Positions 16,382 to 25,075 of a stretch of 64,000 nt of DNA are shown in pieces. Location: assembly GCA_919902775.1 (NCBI GenBank), contig CAKKRJ010000002.1, positions 189,322 through 253,321 on the forward strand. Direction: 5' to 3'. Source of the DNA: Burkholderiaceae bacterium (GTDB lineage Bacteria > Pseudomonadota > Gammaproteobacteria > Burkholderiales > Burkholderiaceae_C). Position numbers and translations under genes: made by a program. Within the stretch, counting starts at the first letter, position 1. Every line of letters begins with the position of its first letter. The notes beneath the pieces are model-generated. The model did not search any database. It was given only the letters and a program-made list of their open reading frames with translations, and had not been told where the DNA came from.

Positions 16382-18823
16382 TCATTTCAGTGGCGACACC
16401 GCGGTGGGCATGGCGATGGTGGAGACCATGTGCGTGGTCAGGTGGGCTGGGCCGCCTTTGGGTGGCCAGATGCCTAGGGCTACGGCTTCGCTGCGGATTT
16501 GGCTGCGTGCGTTCAGGCTGTCGTAGGCCCAGATGTTGGTGAAACGCAGCGGGCCGTCGAGCGCCACCATGGCGACCACGCAGGGCGAGAGCTTGTCGCG
16601 TGCGGGCACAGCCTGCTCCCACAGGTCGATGGTGGGCTGCACGCCGCCGGTCTGGATGCCGTAGGTGCGGATCTCGTACACCGGGCCGGTGATGCCGGAC
16701 TCGGCGCTGGGGCGCACGGGCTTCATCCAGGGGAAGCCTTGGTAGCTGTGCTGCTCCAGGCTCTGAAAAATCTCGCCGCAGCCAAAAGGGTTGGCGTGTT
16801 TTTGCGTGCGTGCGCGTTCGGTGTGCAAGGCATCGAGGCTGGCAAAACCGCGCAGCACGAGCATCTGGTTGAGCACGCCGATGTCGGTGAACCAGCAGCC
16901 CAGCAGTTCGCCCTGCGCTTCAGGTTGGCTGGTGTAGGCCTGCACGCGGGTGGCGGCCTGGGCGGCGCTGCCAAAGGGCAGGGTCAGGGTGGCAAGTTCG
17001 TAGTACATGGGGCGGGCTTTCGTGGTGTCGCTGGAAGTTGTGCCGTTGGAGGGGCTGTCGCTGGAAGTGGGTGGGCTCGGGTCGTCGCAGGGGGTGGCCA
17101 GATCGCGCCCTGCCGCGTGGTGTGCGGCGATGAAGCCAAAGGTCATGGCCGGGCCGAGTGTGATGCCGCCAGCCGGGTAGTGGCCGCCCATCATGCTGCG
17201 CATGTCATTGCCACTGGCGTACAGGCCAGGGATGGGTTGGCCCTGGTCATTGACCACTTGCGCGTGGTCGTTCACGCGCAAACCGGCAAAGGTGCCCAGG
17301 CTGCCCATGACCACTTTGACGGCATAAAAAGGACCGTTTTCGATGGGCCCCATGCAGGGGTTGCTCAGGCCGCGCCGGGTGGCGTTGAGGGCATCCCCCT
17401 GGATGCGGTTGTAGGGTGTTTCGCCTTTGCCAAAGTCGGGGTCTTTGCCGTCTTGGCAGAGCACGTTGTAGCGTTGCACGGTGGCTTGCAGGGCGGGGGC
17501 GTTGATGCCGCAAACCTGCGCCAGTTCGGCGAGGCTGTGGCCGTGCTTCAGATAGCCATTTTTCAGCCAGGGTCCCAGTGGCATGGGGGCAGGCTTGACT
17601 GCACCGAGGCCGTAGTAGCGGATGAAGGCGTGGTCGCAGACCAGCCAGGCTTCGGGCTTTTGGCCCGGTGGCGTGGCGGCCAACAGGGCTTGCATGAAGT
17701 CGTGGTACGCGTCGGCTTCGTTGGCAAAGCGCAGGCCTTGCGTGGTGACCGCGATCAGGCCCGGCTTGGCGCGCTCAATCAGGTGCGGGAAGTGGGCGGT
17801 GCTGCCCTCGACGCCCGGGTTGGTGCGCGGCACCAGCGACACCGGTGCCAGCGCGGCGGCTTGCACCAGGTCATCGGCCACCACGCCACCGGCCGATTCA
17901 CCCAGGCGCAGGCCATCGCCCGTGTTGCCGCGGCTGCCGGCCGACCAGTGCTCGTGGCCGCTGGGCGCATGGGGCAGCAGTTGCTGTTTGCGCACCGGGT
18001 CGTGCGGAAAACCGCCTGTGGCCAGCACCACGCCGCAGCGGGCTTGGAAGTGGATCTCTTCCGTCGGCCCATGGACCACGGCACCGGTGACCCGGCCATC
18101 GCTTTGCAGCAACCGCACCACTGGACTGTGGGTGCGGATCTGCACGCCCAGATCGAACGCCGATTGGGCCAGGGCTCCGATCAAGGCGTTGCCATTGACC
18201 AGGCGCGTGCCACGGCGGTGCACCAGCAGGTCTTTGGCATGGCGCAGCAACAACTTGCTGACATACCAGAACGACGCAGGCTGGTGCAGGGCGTTCAAAA
18301 AATGCCGCAGCTCGGCACCCGACGCAATGCCCATGCCCCACAGCGTGGTCTCTTTCAGGGGGGGCTTCAGCGCGTGCAGGCGCGCACCCAATTGGCGGCC
18401 GTCAAAGGGTGCAGCGCAGACCGATCGGCCCCCCGTGGCGGCACCGGGCGTCTGGCCGTGGAAGTCGGGAATCGCAAGGCCGTCGATGAATTGCAACGCG
18501 GTGTTTTTGCGGAAAAATTCAACCATGCGCGGCGCGTGCCTCAAGAATGTGCGCGCGCGGGAGGCATCGAATTGGTCACCCAGCTCGTGCCTCAGATAGG
18601 ACAAAGGCTGGTCGATGGGCTCCACCAGACCGGCCTCGATTGCCAGCGGATTGCGTGGTACCCACATCCAGCCCCCTGACCAGGCGGTGGTGCCGCCGTA
18701 GTGCGGGTCTTTTTCAAGCACGATGACTTTCAGCCCCAGGTGCGCGGCGGTGACGGCCGCCGACAAGCCGCCCGCGCCCGAGCCGATGACCAGCAGGTCG
18801 CAATCGATGGTGGGAACGGTCAT
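16382..18823 (-). CDS. FAD-dependent KSTD/fumarate-reductase-type flavoprotein fused to a NIPSNAP domain
   Basis: An 813-residue protein. Residues 1-575 are a FAD_binding_2 flavoprotein: LLVIGSGAGGLSAA near residue 9 binds FAD, followed by EKDPHYGGTTAWSGG. GLYASGNDMRSMMGGHYPAGG near residue 540 is the typical C-terminal FAD loop of 3-ketosteroid-dehydrogenase-like enzymes. After a Ser/Pro/Thr-rich linker, residues 606-813 (from MYYELATLTL) match the NIPSNAP dimeric alpha-beta barrel, including YEIRTYGIQ. The frame is uninterrupted, although the NIPSNAP part has its own Met at 17008 and could also be made separately. A paralogue of the flavoprotein is at 21887. The substrate is unknown, probably a ring-containing acid. 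Confidence 0.83.
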   Translation of the reverse strand: MTVPTIDCDLLVIGSGAGGLSAAVTAAHLGLKVIVLEKDPHYGGTTAWSGGWMWVPRNPLAIEAGLVEPIDQPLSYLRHELGDQFDASRARTFLRHAPRMVEFFRKNTALQFIDGLAIPDFHGQTPGAATGGRSVCAAPFDGRQLGARLHALKPPLKETTLWGMGIASGAELRHFLNALHQPASFWYVSKLLLRHAKDLLVHRRGTRLVNGNALIGALAQSAFDLGVQIRTHSPVVRLLQSDGRVTGAVVHGPTEEIHFQARCGVVLATGGFPHDPVRKQQLLPHAPSGHEHWSAGSRGNTGDGLRLGESAGGVVADDLVQAAALAPVSLVPRTNPGVEGSTAHFPHLIERAKPGLIAVTTQGLRFANEADAYHDFMQALLAATPPGQKPEAWLVCDHAFIRYYGLGAVKPAPMPLGPWLKNGYLKHGHSLAELAQVCGINAPALQATVQRYNVLCQDGKDPDFGKGETPYNRIQGDALNATRRGLSNPCMGPIENGPFYAVKVVMGSLGTFAGLRVNDHAQVVNDQGQPIPGLYASGNDMRSMMGGHYPAGGITLGPAMTFGFIAAHHAAGRDLATPCDDPSPPTSSDSPSNGTTSSDTTKARPMYYELATLTLPFGSAAQAATRVQAYTSQPEAQGELLGCWFTDIGVLNQMLVLRGFASLDALHTERARTQKHANPFGCGEIFQSLEQHSYQGFPWMKPVRPSAESGITGPVYEIRTYGIQTGGVQPTIDLWEQAVPARDKLSPCVVAMVALDGPLRFTNIWAYDSLNARSQIRSEAVALGIWPPKGGPAHLTTHMVSTIAMPTAVSPLK

Positions 18824-18855
18824 GTGGCAGGGAGACACGTCGGAGGGTGCAAGGC

Positions 18856-18964
18856 GCATTCGCGCGCGGTGGCGCGCTCCCACAAGGTCAGGGTTTGGGT
18901 GTGCTTCCACAGGCGTCGGGTTGGGGTGGGAGGCCGCCCCTGCGGCCGAAGCTTGTTCTTTCAC
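18856..18964. repeat. REP-like hairpin pair, locus 5
   Basis: An inverted pair with a longer, G/T-rich centre lies between the stop of the IclR gene (18979) and the start of the flavoprotein gene. The GGCCGC-CCCT-GCGGCC arm is perfect. The other arm has a changed loop (GCGCGCGGTGGCGCGC). The TTCTTTCAC flank recurs at locus 6 and, inverted, at locus 7. Confidence 0.83.
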
Positions 18965-18978
18965 AGCCAATGCGGCGC

Positions 18979-19812
18979 TCAGGCGGCGTAGATCGGCTTG
19001 CGGCCGTCGGTGAGCGCAGAGGACCCGGTTTCGGCGGTGAGGCTGAAGAAAGGCGATGCGCCGCTGGAGGCGGCCAGTTGCTGGGCGATGCCAAGCAATT
19101 CGGGGGCGAGGGCCTGCATTTTTTCAACGCTGAAGCGCACGGTGGGGCCGGCGATGGTCAGCACGCCAAAGGCGGGTTGTCCGGCAAAGCGCACCGGGGC
19201 CGACATCGCGCTCAGGCCCATGCTGTAGGTGTCGGTGGTCATGCTGTAGCCGCGCGTGCGGGTTTGGGCCACCGCTTCCATCACGGCTTGCAAACTGGTG
19301 GGGGCGGCCGGACCAAATTGTTCGGGCTGGCCCAGGCCTTGTTTGGCGACCAGGGCCAGGGCTTCGTCGTCGCTCAGGCTGGACAGCCAGGCCCAACCCG
19401 ATGACGAGCACGACAGGCGGGCGTCGCTGCCCATGTCGGGGTCGTAGCGCAGGCCTTGGCGTGCGCCCTGGGCCCGGGCCACCCAGGTCAGGCGTTCGCC
19501 ATCGACGACCGACAGGCGCACCAGCTCGCCCGAGACTTCGGCCAGGCGGTTGAGCAGCGGCTGCGCGATGTCCACAATGCCGCTGTTGCTCAAGTAGCTT
19601 AAGCCCATGGAGACGAGTTTGGTGGTCAGCAGGTAGTCGCCATGGCCACGCGTCTGGCGCACATAGCCCAGCCGCACCAGGTCGGTCAGCAGGCGGTGTG
19701 TGCCGCTGCGCGGGATGTCGAGCCGATCGGCAATGGCGGCCAGCTCCAGGCCTTCGCCGTGTTGCGACAGCAATTCCAGAATGCCCAGGGTTCTTTCGAG
19801 GACGCCGCTCAT
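18979..19812 (-). CDS. IclR-family transcriptional regulator
   Basis: A 277-residue regulator. The start at 19812 (MSGVLERTLG) gives the standard IclR length. The winged helix-turn-helix covers residues 1-65 (LAAIADRLDIPRSGTHRLL), and the effector domain follows with the family pattern around YSMTTDTYSMGLSAMSAPVR. It probably controls the adjacent flavoprotein/TIM-barrel genes and the Gfo/Idh and AroE-like genes next door. Inverted repeats in the divergent promoter at 21019-21056 are candidate sites. The effector is likely a hydroaromatic or aromatic acid, by analogy with other IclR regulators of such clusters. Confidence 0.9.
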   Translation of the reverse strand: MSGVLERTLGILELLSQHGEGLELAAIADRLDIPRSGTHRLLTDLVRLGYVRQTRGHGDYLLTTKLVSMGLSYLSNSGIVDIAQPLLNRLAEVSGELVRLSVVDGERLTWVARAQGARQGLRYDPDMGSDARLSCSSSGWAWLSSLSDDEALALVAKQGLGQPEQFGPAAPTSLQAVMEAVAQTRTRGYSMTTDTYSMGLSAMSAPVRFAGQPAFGVLTIAGPTVRFSVEKMQALAPELLGIAQQLAASSGASPFFSLTAETGSSALTDGRKPIYAA

Positions 19813-19845
19813 GACTTGCCCTCCGCAGGGCCGCCCCAAGGCGGG

Positions 19846-19897
19846 CAAAGCCCCCTCGGGGGGCAGTGAGTACACGAAGTGACGAGCGTGGGGGTCA
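19846..19897. repeat. C/G-run repeat between IclR and oxidoreductase genes
   Basis: The gap holds GCCCCC-TCG-GGGGGC-type dyad sequence followed by GAAGTGACGAGCGTGGGGG. I recognise this as similar to a short dispersed repeat frequent in Comamonadaceae genomes; only one copy is seen in this window. The family assignment is from memory and cannot be tested here. Confidence 0.5.
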
Positions 19898-19906
19898 TCT
19901 GTTCTT

Positions 19907-20962
19907 TCATGCTGTGAATGCGGTGAATGCCGCGCAGGTTTGCCGCTGGCCCGTGTGCGCTGCTTGCAGCAGGGCCTGTGTGGCTTGCAATGTGCGCCAG
20001 CCGTCCAGGGCCGAGCAAATGGGCGACGCGCCACTTTCGGCCACGGCGCGAAAGTGGCGCAGTTGCTGGTCATACACGTCGATCTCGTGGACCGCGCTTT
20101 CTTCGCGCGTCAATGCGTGGTGCCAGTGGCGCTCGCCCTGGTAGTGCCACAGGGCCAGATCGGGCAGCGACAGGGCGCCGTGGGTGCCCGACAAAAAGTG
20201 AGAGGGTACGTTTTGCCGGGGGTATTGGCTTTGCTCACCGGCACACAAATCCCAACACCAGGGCGAGACGGCGGTGTCCGAGACCGTCATCACCGCTTGC
20301 GTGCCACAGGCAAATTCGAGCAATGCGCTGGCCGTGTCTTCCACCTCAAAGCCGCGCACCGCGCTCGACAGGCTGCCTTGCACGGCGCGCACTTCACCGA
20401 GCAAGAAAACCAGCATGTCGATGTCGTGGATCAGGTTGATCAGCACCGGGCCACCGCCCATTTGGCGGCGCCAGGCCACGTCAAAGTAGGCGACGGGTTT
20501 GTAAAAGTTGGCCATCACGTTGGCACTGACCACCTGGCCCAGGCGACCATCGGCCACGATCTGGCGTGCCTTTTGCAAGATCGGGTTGTGGCGCCGGTGA
20601 TGCCCCACCAGCACCGGCACGCCGGTGTCTTTTTCAATCTGGATCAGGCGCCTGGCTGCGCTCAGCGAATCGGCCACCGGTTTTTCGATCAGCACGGCCA
20701 AGCCCCGCGCCATGCAGTCTGCGGCCACGTCCACATGCGTGGCGTTGGGGGTGGCGATCACCACACCTTGGGCTTGGGTGGCTTCCAGCAGGGCCTGGTG
20801 GTGCGCGAAGGTGGGGATGTTCCGCTGCGCGCACCAGTGCCGGCCTGCTTCGCCGGGTTCGGCCACACCCACCAACTCGAATTCGGGTGTTTTCAGGATG
20901 CGCTCGATGTGGGTTCGGCCAATCACGCCAGCGCCAATCACGGCCAAGGGGAACTTTTGCAT
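19907..20962 (-). CDS. Gfo/Idh/MocA-family NAD(P)-dependent oxidoreductase
   Basis: A 351-residue oxidoreductase. AVIGAGVIGRTHIERI at residues 7-22 is the Rossmann dinucleotide site, and VLIEKPVADSLSAA near residue 96 contains the EKP motif with the catalytic Lys. GHHRRHNP and LIHDIDMLVFLLGEV follow in the catalytic domain. Such enzymes oxidise inositol-, sugar- or cyclitol-like alcohols. It is transcribed toward the IclR gene and divergently from the AroE-like gene, so it probably acts on a hydroxylated ring substrate of the same pathway. The exact reaction is unknown. Confidence 0.85.
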   Translation of the reverse strand: MQKFPLAVIGAGVIGRTHIERILKTPEFELVGVAEPGEAGRHWCAQRNIPTFAHHQALLEATQAQGVVIATPNATHVDVAADCMARGLAVLIEKPVADSLSAARRLIQIEKDTGVPVLVGHHRRHNPILQKARQIVADGRLGQVVSANVMANFYKPVAYFDVAWRRQMGGGPVLINLIHDIDMLVFLLGEVRAVQGSLSSAVRGFEVEDTASALLEFACGTQAVMTVSDTAVSPWCWDLCAGEQSQYPRQNVPSHFLSGTHGALSLPDLALWHYQGERHWHHALTREESAVHEIDVYDQQLRHFRAVAESGASPICSALDGWRTLQATQALLQAAHTGQRQTCAAFTAFTA

Positions 20963-21018
20963 GGTTGGGAGTGGGGTGAGGTGGGTGTGCAGGGGGTGTT
21001 GGTTGGCGCAAGTATATT

Positions 21019-21056
21019 GAATTTTGGAAATAAATTCAAAAGTGGAATCAAATTCC
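21019..21056. promoter_or_regulatory. Tandem inverted repeats in divergent promoter region
   Basis: Two dyads lie 6 bases apart in the AT-rich gap between divergent genes: GAATTT-7-AAATTC (21019-21037) and GGAAT-3-ATTCC (21044-21056). The second ends 22 bases before the AroE-like start codon. Position and symmetry suit a repressor or activator site, most plausibly for the IclR protein encoded at 18979. Confidence 0.55.
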
Positions 21057-21078
21057 GTTTTTATGTATCATCGCGGCC

Positions 21079-21885
21079 ATGAACAAGAACCCCTCTTTGC
21101 ATCTCGATGGGGCCTCGCGGGTGGTTTTCATCGTGGGTGACCCGATCGCGCAGGTCAAATCGCCCGCCGGCGTGAGCCAGGCCTTTCAAAACGCGGGGCT
21201 GAATGCCTTGTGCATTCCGGCCCATGTGGCCCCGGCCGATCTGGCGGCCTGGACGGCGGGCGTGTCGCTGTGCAAAAACGTGGACGGCATCATCGTCACC
21301 GTGCCGCACAAGTTCGCCTACTTTGATGTGTGCGCCACCACCTCGGACCGTGGCGCATTTTTGAAATCCATCAACACCTTGCGCCGCAATGCCGATGGCT
21401 CCTGGCATGGCGACATGTTTGACGGCCTGGGCTATGTCCAGGCGCTGGGCCGCAAGGGGTGCAGTCTGCAGGGCAAAAAAGCCTTGCTGGTGGGCGCAGG
21501 CGGGGCGGGTTCGGCCATCGCGTATGCCTTGGCCACGGGCGGGCTGCGCGAGCTGGCCATCCACGATGCAGACACGCTGCGCCGCGACACGCTGGTGCTG
21601 AGCCTGGCCGCTTTGGGGCGCTGCACGGTGGTGGTGGGCAGCAGCGATCCCACGGGCCATGACATCGCCATCAACGCCACACCCCTCGGCATGCAAGAGG
21701 GCGACCCGATGCCCATCGATGCCGACAAATTCACCCCCAGCCTGTTTGTAGGCTGCGTGGTCACCGCGCCCGCAGTGCCGCCCTTGATCGCGGCAGCGCG
21801 TGCGGCGGGCTGCAACACCCTCACCGGGGCCGACATGTTCGCCCAGGTGAAAGACCTGATGGTCGCGTTCTTGAAGGGCCAATGA
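21079..21885 (+). CDS. Shikimate dehydrogenase-like protein (catabolic-type AroE paralogue)
   Basis: A 268-residue AroE-family enzyme. The catalytic pair is present: Lys in VTVPHK and Asp in MFDGLG. GAGGAGSA is the nucleotide loop. The first substrate-binding element reads GDPIAQVKSP, so the usual first serine (SKSP) is Val, and the N-terminal domain is shorter than in housekeeping AroE. Together with the tight link to a flavoprotein (one base after the stop) this suggests a related hydroaromatic acid rather than biosynthetic shikimate. It resembles the third AroE-type gene at 34621 more than the canonical one at 6352. Confidence 0.82.
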   Translation: MNKNPSLHLDGASRVVFIVGDPIAQVKSPAGVSQAFQNAGLNALCIPAHVAPADLAAWTAGVSLCKNVDGIIVTVPHKFAYFDVCATTSDRGAFLKSINTLRRNADGSWHGDMFDGLGYVQALGRKGCSLQGKKALLVGAGGAGSAIAYALATGGLRELAIHDADTLRRDTLVLSLAALGRCTVVVGSSDPTGHDIAINATPLGMQEGDPMPIDADKFTPSLFVGCVVTAPAVPPLIAAARAAGCNTLTGADMFAQVKDLMVAFLKGQ

Positions 21886-21886
21886 A

Positions 21887-23662
21887 ATGCAAGTCCTGAT
21901 GAACGGTCTCCACAGTCTGGAAGGCGGCCTGCAAGACGGTGCCGAGTTTGACCTGGTGGTCATCGGCGCAGGCGGTGCGGGTTTGTCGGCGGCGCTGTTC
22001 GCAGCCCTGGAAGGCGCCAAAGTGCTGGTGGTCGAGCGCACCGAGTATGTGGGCGGCACCACCGCCTGGTCCGCGGGCACCACATGGGTGCCGGGCACGC
22101 ACCATGCCGCCCAGGTCAACCCCGGCGACAGCTTGGCCGATGCGGCCACCTACCTGAACCATGCCGTGGGTGACCAAGCGCCCGCCGATTTGCGTGCGGC
22201 GTTCTTGAAAAACGGTGCCAAAGCCGTGGCCCAAATCGAAGCCCGGTCCTCATTGAAGTTCCGGCCTTACCCCAAGCATCCCGACTACATCAGTGATTTG
22301 CCCGGCGCCACCCTCTGCGGCCGCGCACTCGAGCCGCTGCCCTTTGATGGCCGTTTGCTGGGCGACCTGTTCGCTTTGCTGCGCCCGCCCATTCCAGAGT
22401 TCACGGTGCTGGGCGGCATGATGGTGGACCGCACCGACATCAACCACTTGCTGGCCATGACGAAGTCATGGGCTTCGCTCAAGCATTCGGTGGGCATCGT
22501 GTGGCGCCACCTGCGTGACCGCCTGACGCATGCGCGTGGCACCCGTCTGGTGATGGGCAATGCGCTGGTCGCACGCTTGCTGCATTCTTTGGCGCAACAC
22601 GCCCAGGTCACGCTGGCCTTGAACAGCTCGGTGCAGGCCCTCGAGCGTGACGACGATGGCCGCGTGGTGGCCCTGCGTTTGAAAAGCGCAAGTGGCGATG
22701 GCCGTGTGCTGGCCCGCAAAGGGGTGGTGCTGGCCAGTGGCGGCTTCAACCGTGACCCGGTGTGGCGCGCCGAGTGCTTGCCCGGCATTCCTGCCCAGTG
22801 GTGCCCTGCCGCACCCGGCCACACCGGCGAGGCCTTGGCGCTGGCGCGTGCTTTGGGGGCGGTGCCAGGGCAGGGCGCGCAAAGCCCCGCGTTCTGGGCG
22901 CCGGTGTCGTTGCGCCAACGCGCCGATGGCAGCACCGCCGTGTTCCCCCACTTTGTGATGGACCGGGCCAAGCCCGGCATGATCACCGTGAACCAGGCGG
23001 GGGAGCGGTTTGTCAACGAAAGCACGTCTTACCACCTGTTTGCCTTGGGCATGCTGGCGGCCCACCAGGTGTCACCGGCCATTCCGGCCTACCTGATCGC
23101 CGATGCCAAAGCCCTGCGCCAATACGGCATGGGCATGGTGCGGCCCGGTGGCAAAGGCTTGGGGCCTTTCTTGGCCGACGGTTACCTGACCACCGCGGCA
23201 AGCCTGCCCGAGCTGGCACTCAAGCTGGGCATTTCGGCCGAAGGCCTGGCCCGGTCGGTGGCGCAAAACAATGCCTTTGCGCAAACCGGGGTGGACACCC
23301 AGTTCCAGCGCGGTGAGACGGCGTACCAGCAGAACCTGGGCGATGCCCTGGCCGGGGGGCGCAACCCCAATCTGGGCCCGATGGGCGAGGGGCCTTATTA
23401 CGCGGTCCAGCTGGTGCCGGGGGACATCGGCGCTGCGCAGGGCTTGCAAACCAATGCGCAGGCGCAAGTGCTCAACGCACAAGGCCAGGCCATGGCCGGT
23501 TTGTATGCCGTGGGCAATGACATGAATTCCATCATGGGCGGTGTGTACCCGGCCCCTGGCATCACCATCGGGCCGGGCCTGGTGTTCGCCCATGTGGCGG
23601 TACGGCACGCCTTGGCGGCCACCGAACCCTCGGGGCTAACCCCTAATTCGTTCGATCATTGA
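21887..23662 (+). CDS. FAD-dependent oxidoreductase (KSTD/fumarate-reductase flavoprotein type)
   Basis: A 591-residue FAD_binding_2 protein, paralogous to the flavoprotein half at 16382-18823. LVVIGAGGAGLSAALFAA near residue 24 is the FAD site, YVGGTTAWSAGTTWVPG follows, and MAGLYAVGNDMNSIMGGVYP is the C-terminal FAD loop. Both paralogues share AKPGMITVNQAGERFVNE-like and YH-x-F segments. Such enzymes desaturate rings next to a carbonyl (delta-1-dehydrogenation) or reduce enoates. Next to an AroE-like dehydrogenase, aromatisation of an oxidised hydroaromatic acid is a reasonable inference. The start overlaps the previous stop region, which implies co-translation. Confidence 0.84.
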   Translation: MQVLMNGLHSLEGGLQDGAEFDLVVIGAGGAGLSAALFAALEGAKVLVVERTEYVGGTTAWSAGTTWVPGTHHAAQVNPGDSLADAATYLNHAVGDQAPADLRAAFLKNGAKAVAQIEARSSLKFRPYPKHPDYISDLPGATLCGRALEPLPFDGRLLGDLFALLRPPIPEFTVLGGMMVDRTDINHLLAMTKSWASLKHSVGIVWRHLRDRLTHARGTRLVMGNALVARLLHSLAQHAQVTLALNSSVQALERDDDGRVVALRLKSASGDGRVLARKGVVLASGGFNRDPVWRAECLPGIPAQWCPAAPGHTGEALALARALGAVPGQGAQSPAFWAPVSLRQRADGSTAVFPHFVMDRAKPGMITVNQAGERFVNESTSYHLFALGMLAAHQVSPAIPAYLIADAKALRQYGMGMVRPGGKGLGPFLADGYLTTAASLPELALKLGISAEGLARSVAQNNAFAQTGVDTQFQRGETAYQQNLGDALAGGRNPNLGPMGEGPYYAVQLVPGDIGAAQGLQTNAQAQVLNAQGQAMAGLYAVGNDMNSIMGGVYPAPGITIGPGLVFAHVAVRHALAATEPSGLTPNSFDH

Positions 23663-23664
23663 AC
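23650..23664. promoter_or_regulatory. PcaR/IclR-type box 1 upstream of the Liv operon
   Basis: GTTCGATCATTGAAC is a dyad (GTTC/GAAC) that overlaps the flavoprotein stop. It resembles the 15-bp PcaR box GTTCGATAATCGCAC as I remember it. A second, better match starts 21 bases further on. Confidence 0.5.
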
Positions 23665-23670
23665 GTGATT

Positions 23671-23685
23671 GAGCGATTATCGATC
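23671..23685. promoter_or_regulatory. PcaR/IclR-type box 2 upstream of the Liv operon
   Basis: On the minus strand this reads GATCGATAATCGCTC, 13 of 15 identical to the remembered PcaR box. Its spacing of 21 bases, or two helical turns, from box 1 puts both sites on one face of the DNA. A PcaR-like IclR protein is encoded at the other end of the Liv operon (28480). Confidence 0.55.
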
Positions 23686-23821
23686 TTTCGACTTTGCCAG
23701 CCACCAAAGCATTTTGGGATTCACCACTACATTCCCATGACCTTGCCCTGCATGGAAAAACGATTTTTTTACAACCCCTGGCCGTGCATGCTGGCCTGAT
23801 TCCACCCACGAGGAGACCTCT

Positions 23822-24952
23822 GTGAAAGCTACCCTGAAAACTCTGGCCGTCTGCGCCGCTTTGGCTGTGTCGGGCTTGAGCCATGCCCAAGACATCAAGA
23901 TCGCCAACATCGTCGAACTGTCGGGCCCCGGCACCACAGCGGGCACCGTGTTCAAGAACGGCACCGAAATGGCCATCAAGGAAATCAACGCCGCGGGCGG
24001 CATCCTGGGCAAGAAAATCAGCTACACCACCGAAGACACCCAAACCAACCCCGGCGTGGCCAAGGGCCTGACGCAAAAAGCGGTGGACAACGAGGTGTTC
24101 GCCATCTTCGGCCCCGTTTACTCCGGCTCCATCATGGTCTCCATGGCCGAATCCAAGCGTGGCGAAACGCCGAACTTCACCGGTGGTGAAGCTGCTGCGA
24201 TCACCGCACAAGGTAACCCTTATGTGTTCCGAACCGCGTTCGGTCAGAGCGTGTCTTTCCCCAAGTTGGCCAAGTTCATCAACAGCAAAGCCAAAACCCT
24301 GGCCGTGATTTACGTGAACAACGACTTCGGCAAAGGCGGGCGTGACACCATCACCAAGCTGCTGGAAGGCACCAGCACCAAGATCGTGGCCGACATCTCG
24401 ACCGATGCCGGTCAGGTCGACTTCTCGGCTGCCGTGCTCAAAGCCAAGCAGACCGATGCCGATGCCATCTTTGTCTACACCAACGAAGAAGAGTCGGCCC
24501 GTGCCCTGCGCGAATTCCGCAAGCAAGGCGTGAAGAAAATGCTGATCGGCGAAACCACACTGACCGGGCAGAAAGTGATCGATCTGGCTGGCGAGGCCGC
24601 CAACGGTGCACTGGCCCACGTGGGTCTGACCGTGGATGCGCCTCAGTTCAAGGCCTTTGGTGCCAAGTACAAGGCCGAGTACAAGTCCGATTCAGACCAC
24701 AACGGCATCAAGGGTTACACCGGCATGTACGTGCTCAAGGCGGCGATTGAAAAAGTCGGCAAGCTGGACCGCAAAGCGGTGGCTGCGGCCATTCGCAACA
24801 GCTGCTTCAGCACCAAACAGCACCCCGGCATCCTGATGGATGTGTGCTTTGACGACAAAGGCGATCTGGACCGTGAGAGCTTCCTGGTCGAAGTCAAGAA
24901 TGGTCACCCCGTGATCAGCGCGACCTTGCCTGCGTTGAACGCCAAGAAGTAA
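23822..24952 (+). CDS. Branched-chain amino-acid-type ABC transporter, periplasmic binding protein
   Basis: Periplasmic solute-binding protein of 376 residues (Peripla_BP_6/LivJ-K type). The signal peptide ends at AHA-Q near residue 22 (GLSHAQDIKIA). The mature part starts with IANIVELSGPGTTAG, the typical first strand and loop. FGPVYSGS and YVNNDFGKGG are in the hinge domains. Homologues bind branched-chain amino acids, but many next to catabolic clusters bind aromatic or hydroaromatic acids, which fits the surroundings. A terminator-like hairpin follows, so the binding protein can be made in excess over the permeases. The upstream gap carries two PcaR-like boxes. Confidence 0.93.
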   Translation: MKATLKTLAVCAALAVSGLSHAQDIKIANIVELSGPGTTAGTVFKNGTEMAIKEINAAGGILGKKISYTTEDTQTNPGVAKGLTQKAVDNEVFAIFGPVYSGSIMVSMAESKRGETPNFTGGEAAAITAQGNPYVFRTAFGQSVSFPKLAKFINSKAKTLAVIYVNNDFGKGGRDTITKLLEGTSTKIVADISTDAGQVDFSAAVLKAKQTDADAIFVYTNEEESARALREFRKQGVKKMLIGETTLTGQKVIDLAGEAANGALAHVGLTVDAPQFKAFGAKYKAEYKSDSDHNGIKGYTGMYVLKAAIEKVGKLDRKAVAAAIRNSCFSTKQHPGILMDVCFDDKGDLDRESFLVEVKNGHPVISATLPALNAKK

Positions 24953-24969
24953 TTGAGGTTGTGAAAACA

Positions 24970-25000
24970 AGGCGGGCCCCAGCCGGGGTCCGCCTTTTTT
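24970..25000 (+). terminator. Hairpin with T-run between binding protein and permease genes
   Basis: An 11-bp stem (AGGCGGGCCCC with GGGGTCCGCCT, one G-T pair) has a four-base loop and six T residues. It is a rho-independent-type terminator within the Liv gene group, likely partial, and favours high binding-protein expression. Confidence 0.85.
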
Positions 25001-25075
25001 CAGGCCCAACGGACTGCAAAGCCCGTGCACGCGGCCTTTCAAGTGCACGCCCTATTTGTTTTCGAAGCCCATCCC

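Noticed and set aside
16499-18679. A 726-codon open frame on the plus strand opposite the flavoprotein-NIPSNAP gene
   Set aside because: Antisense shadow with low-complexity Ala/Gly/Val/His composition and no family match; the minus strand has clear FAD motifs.
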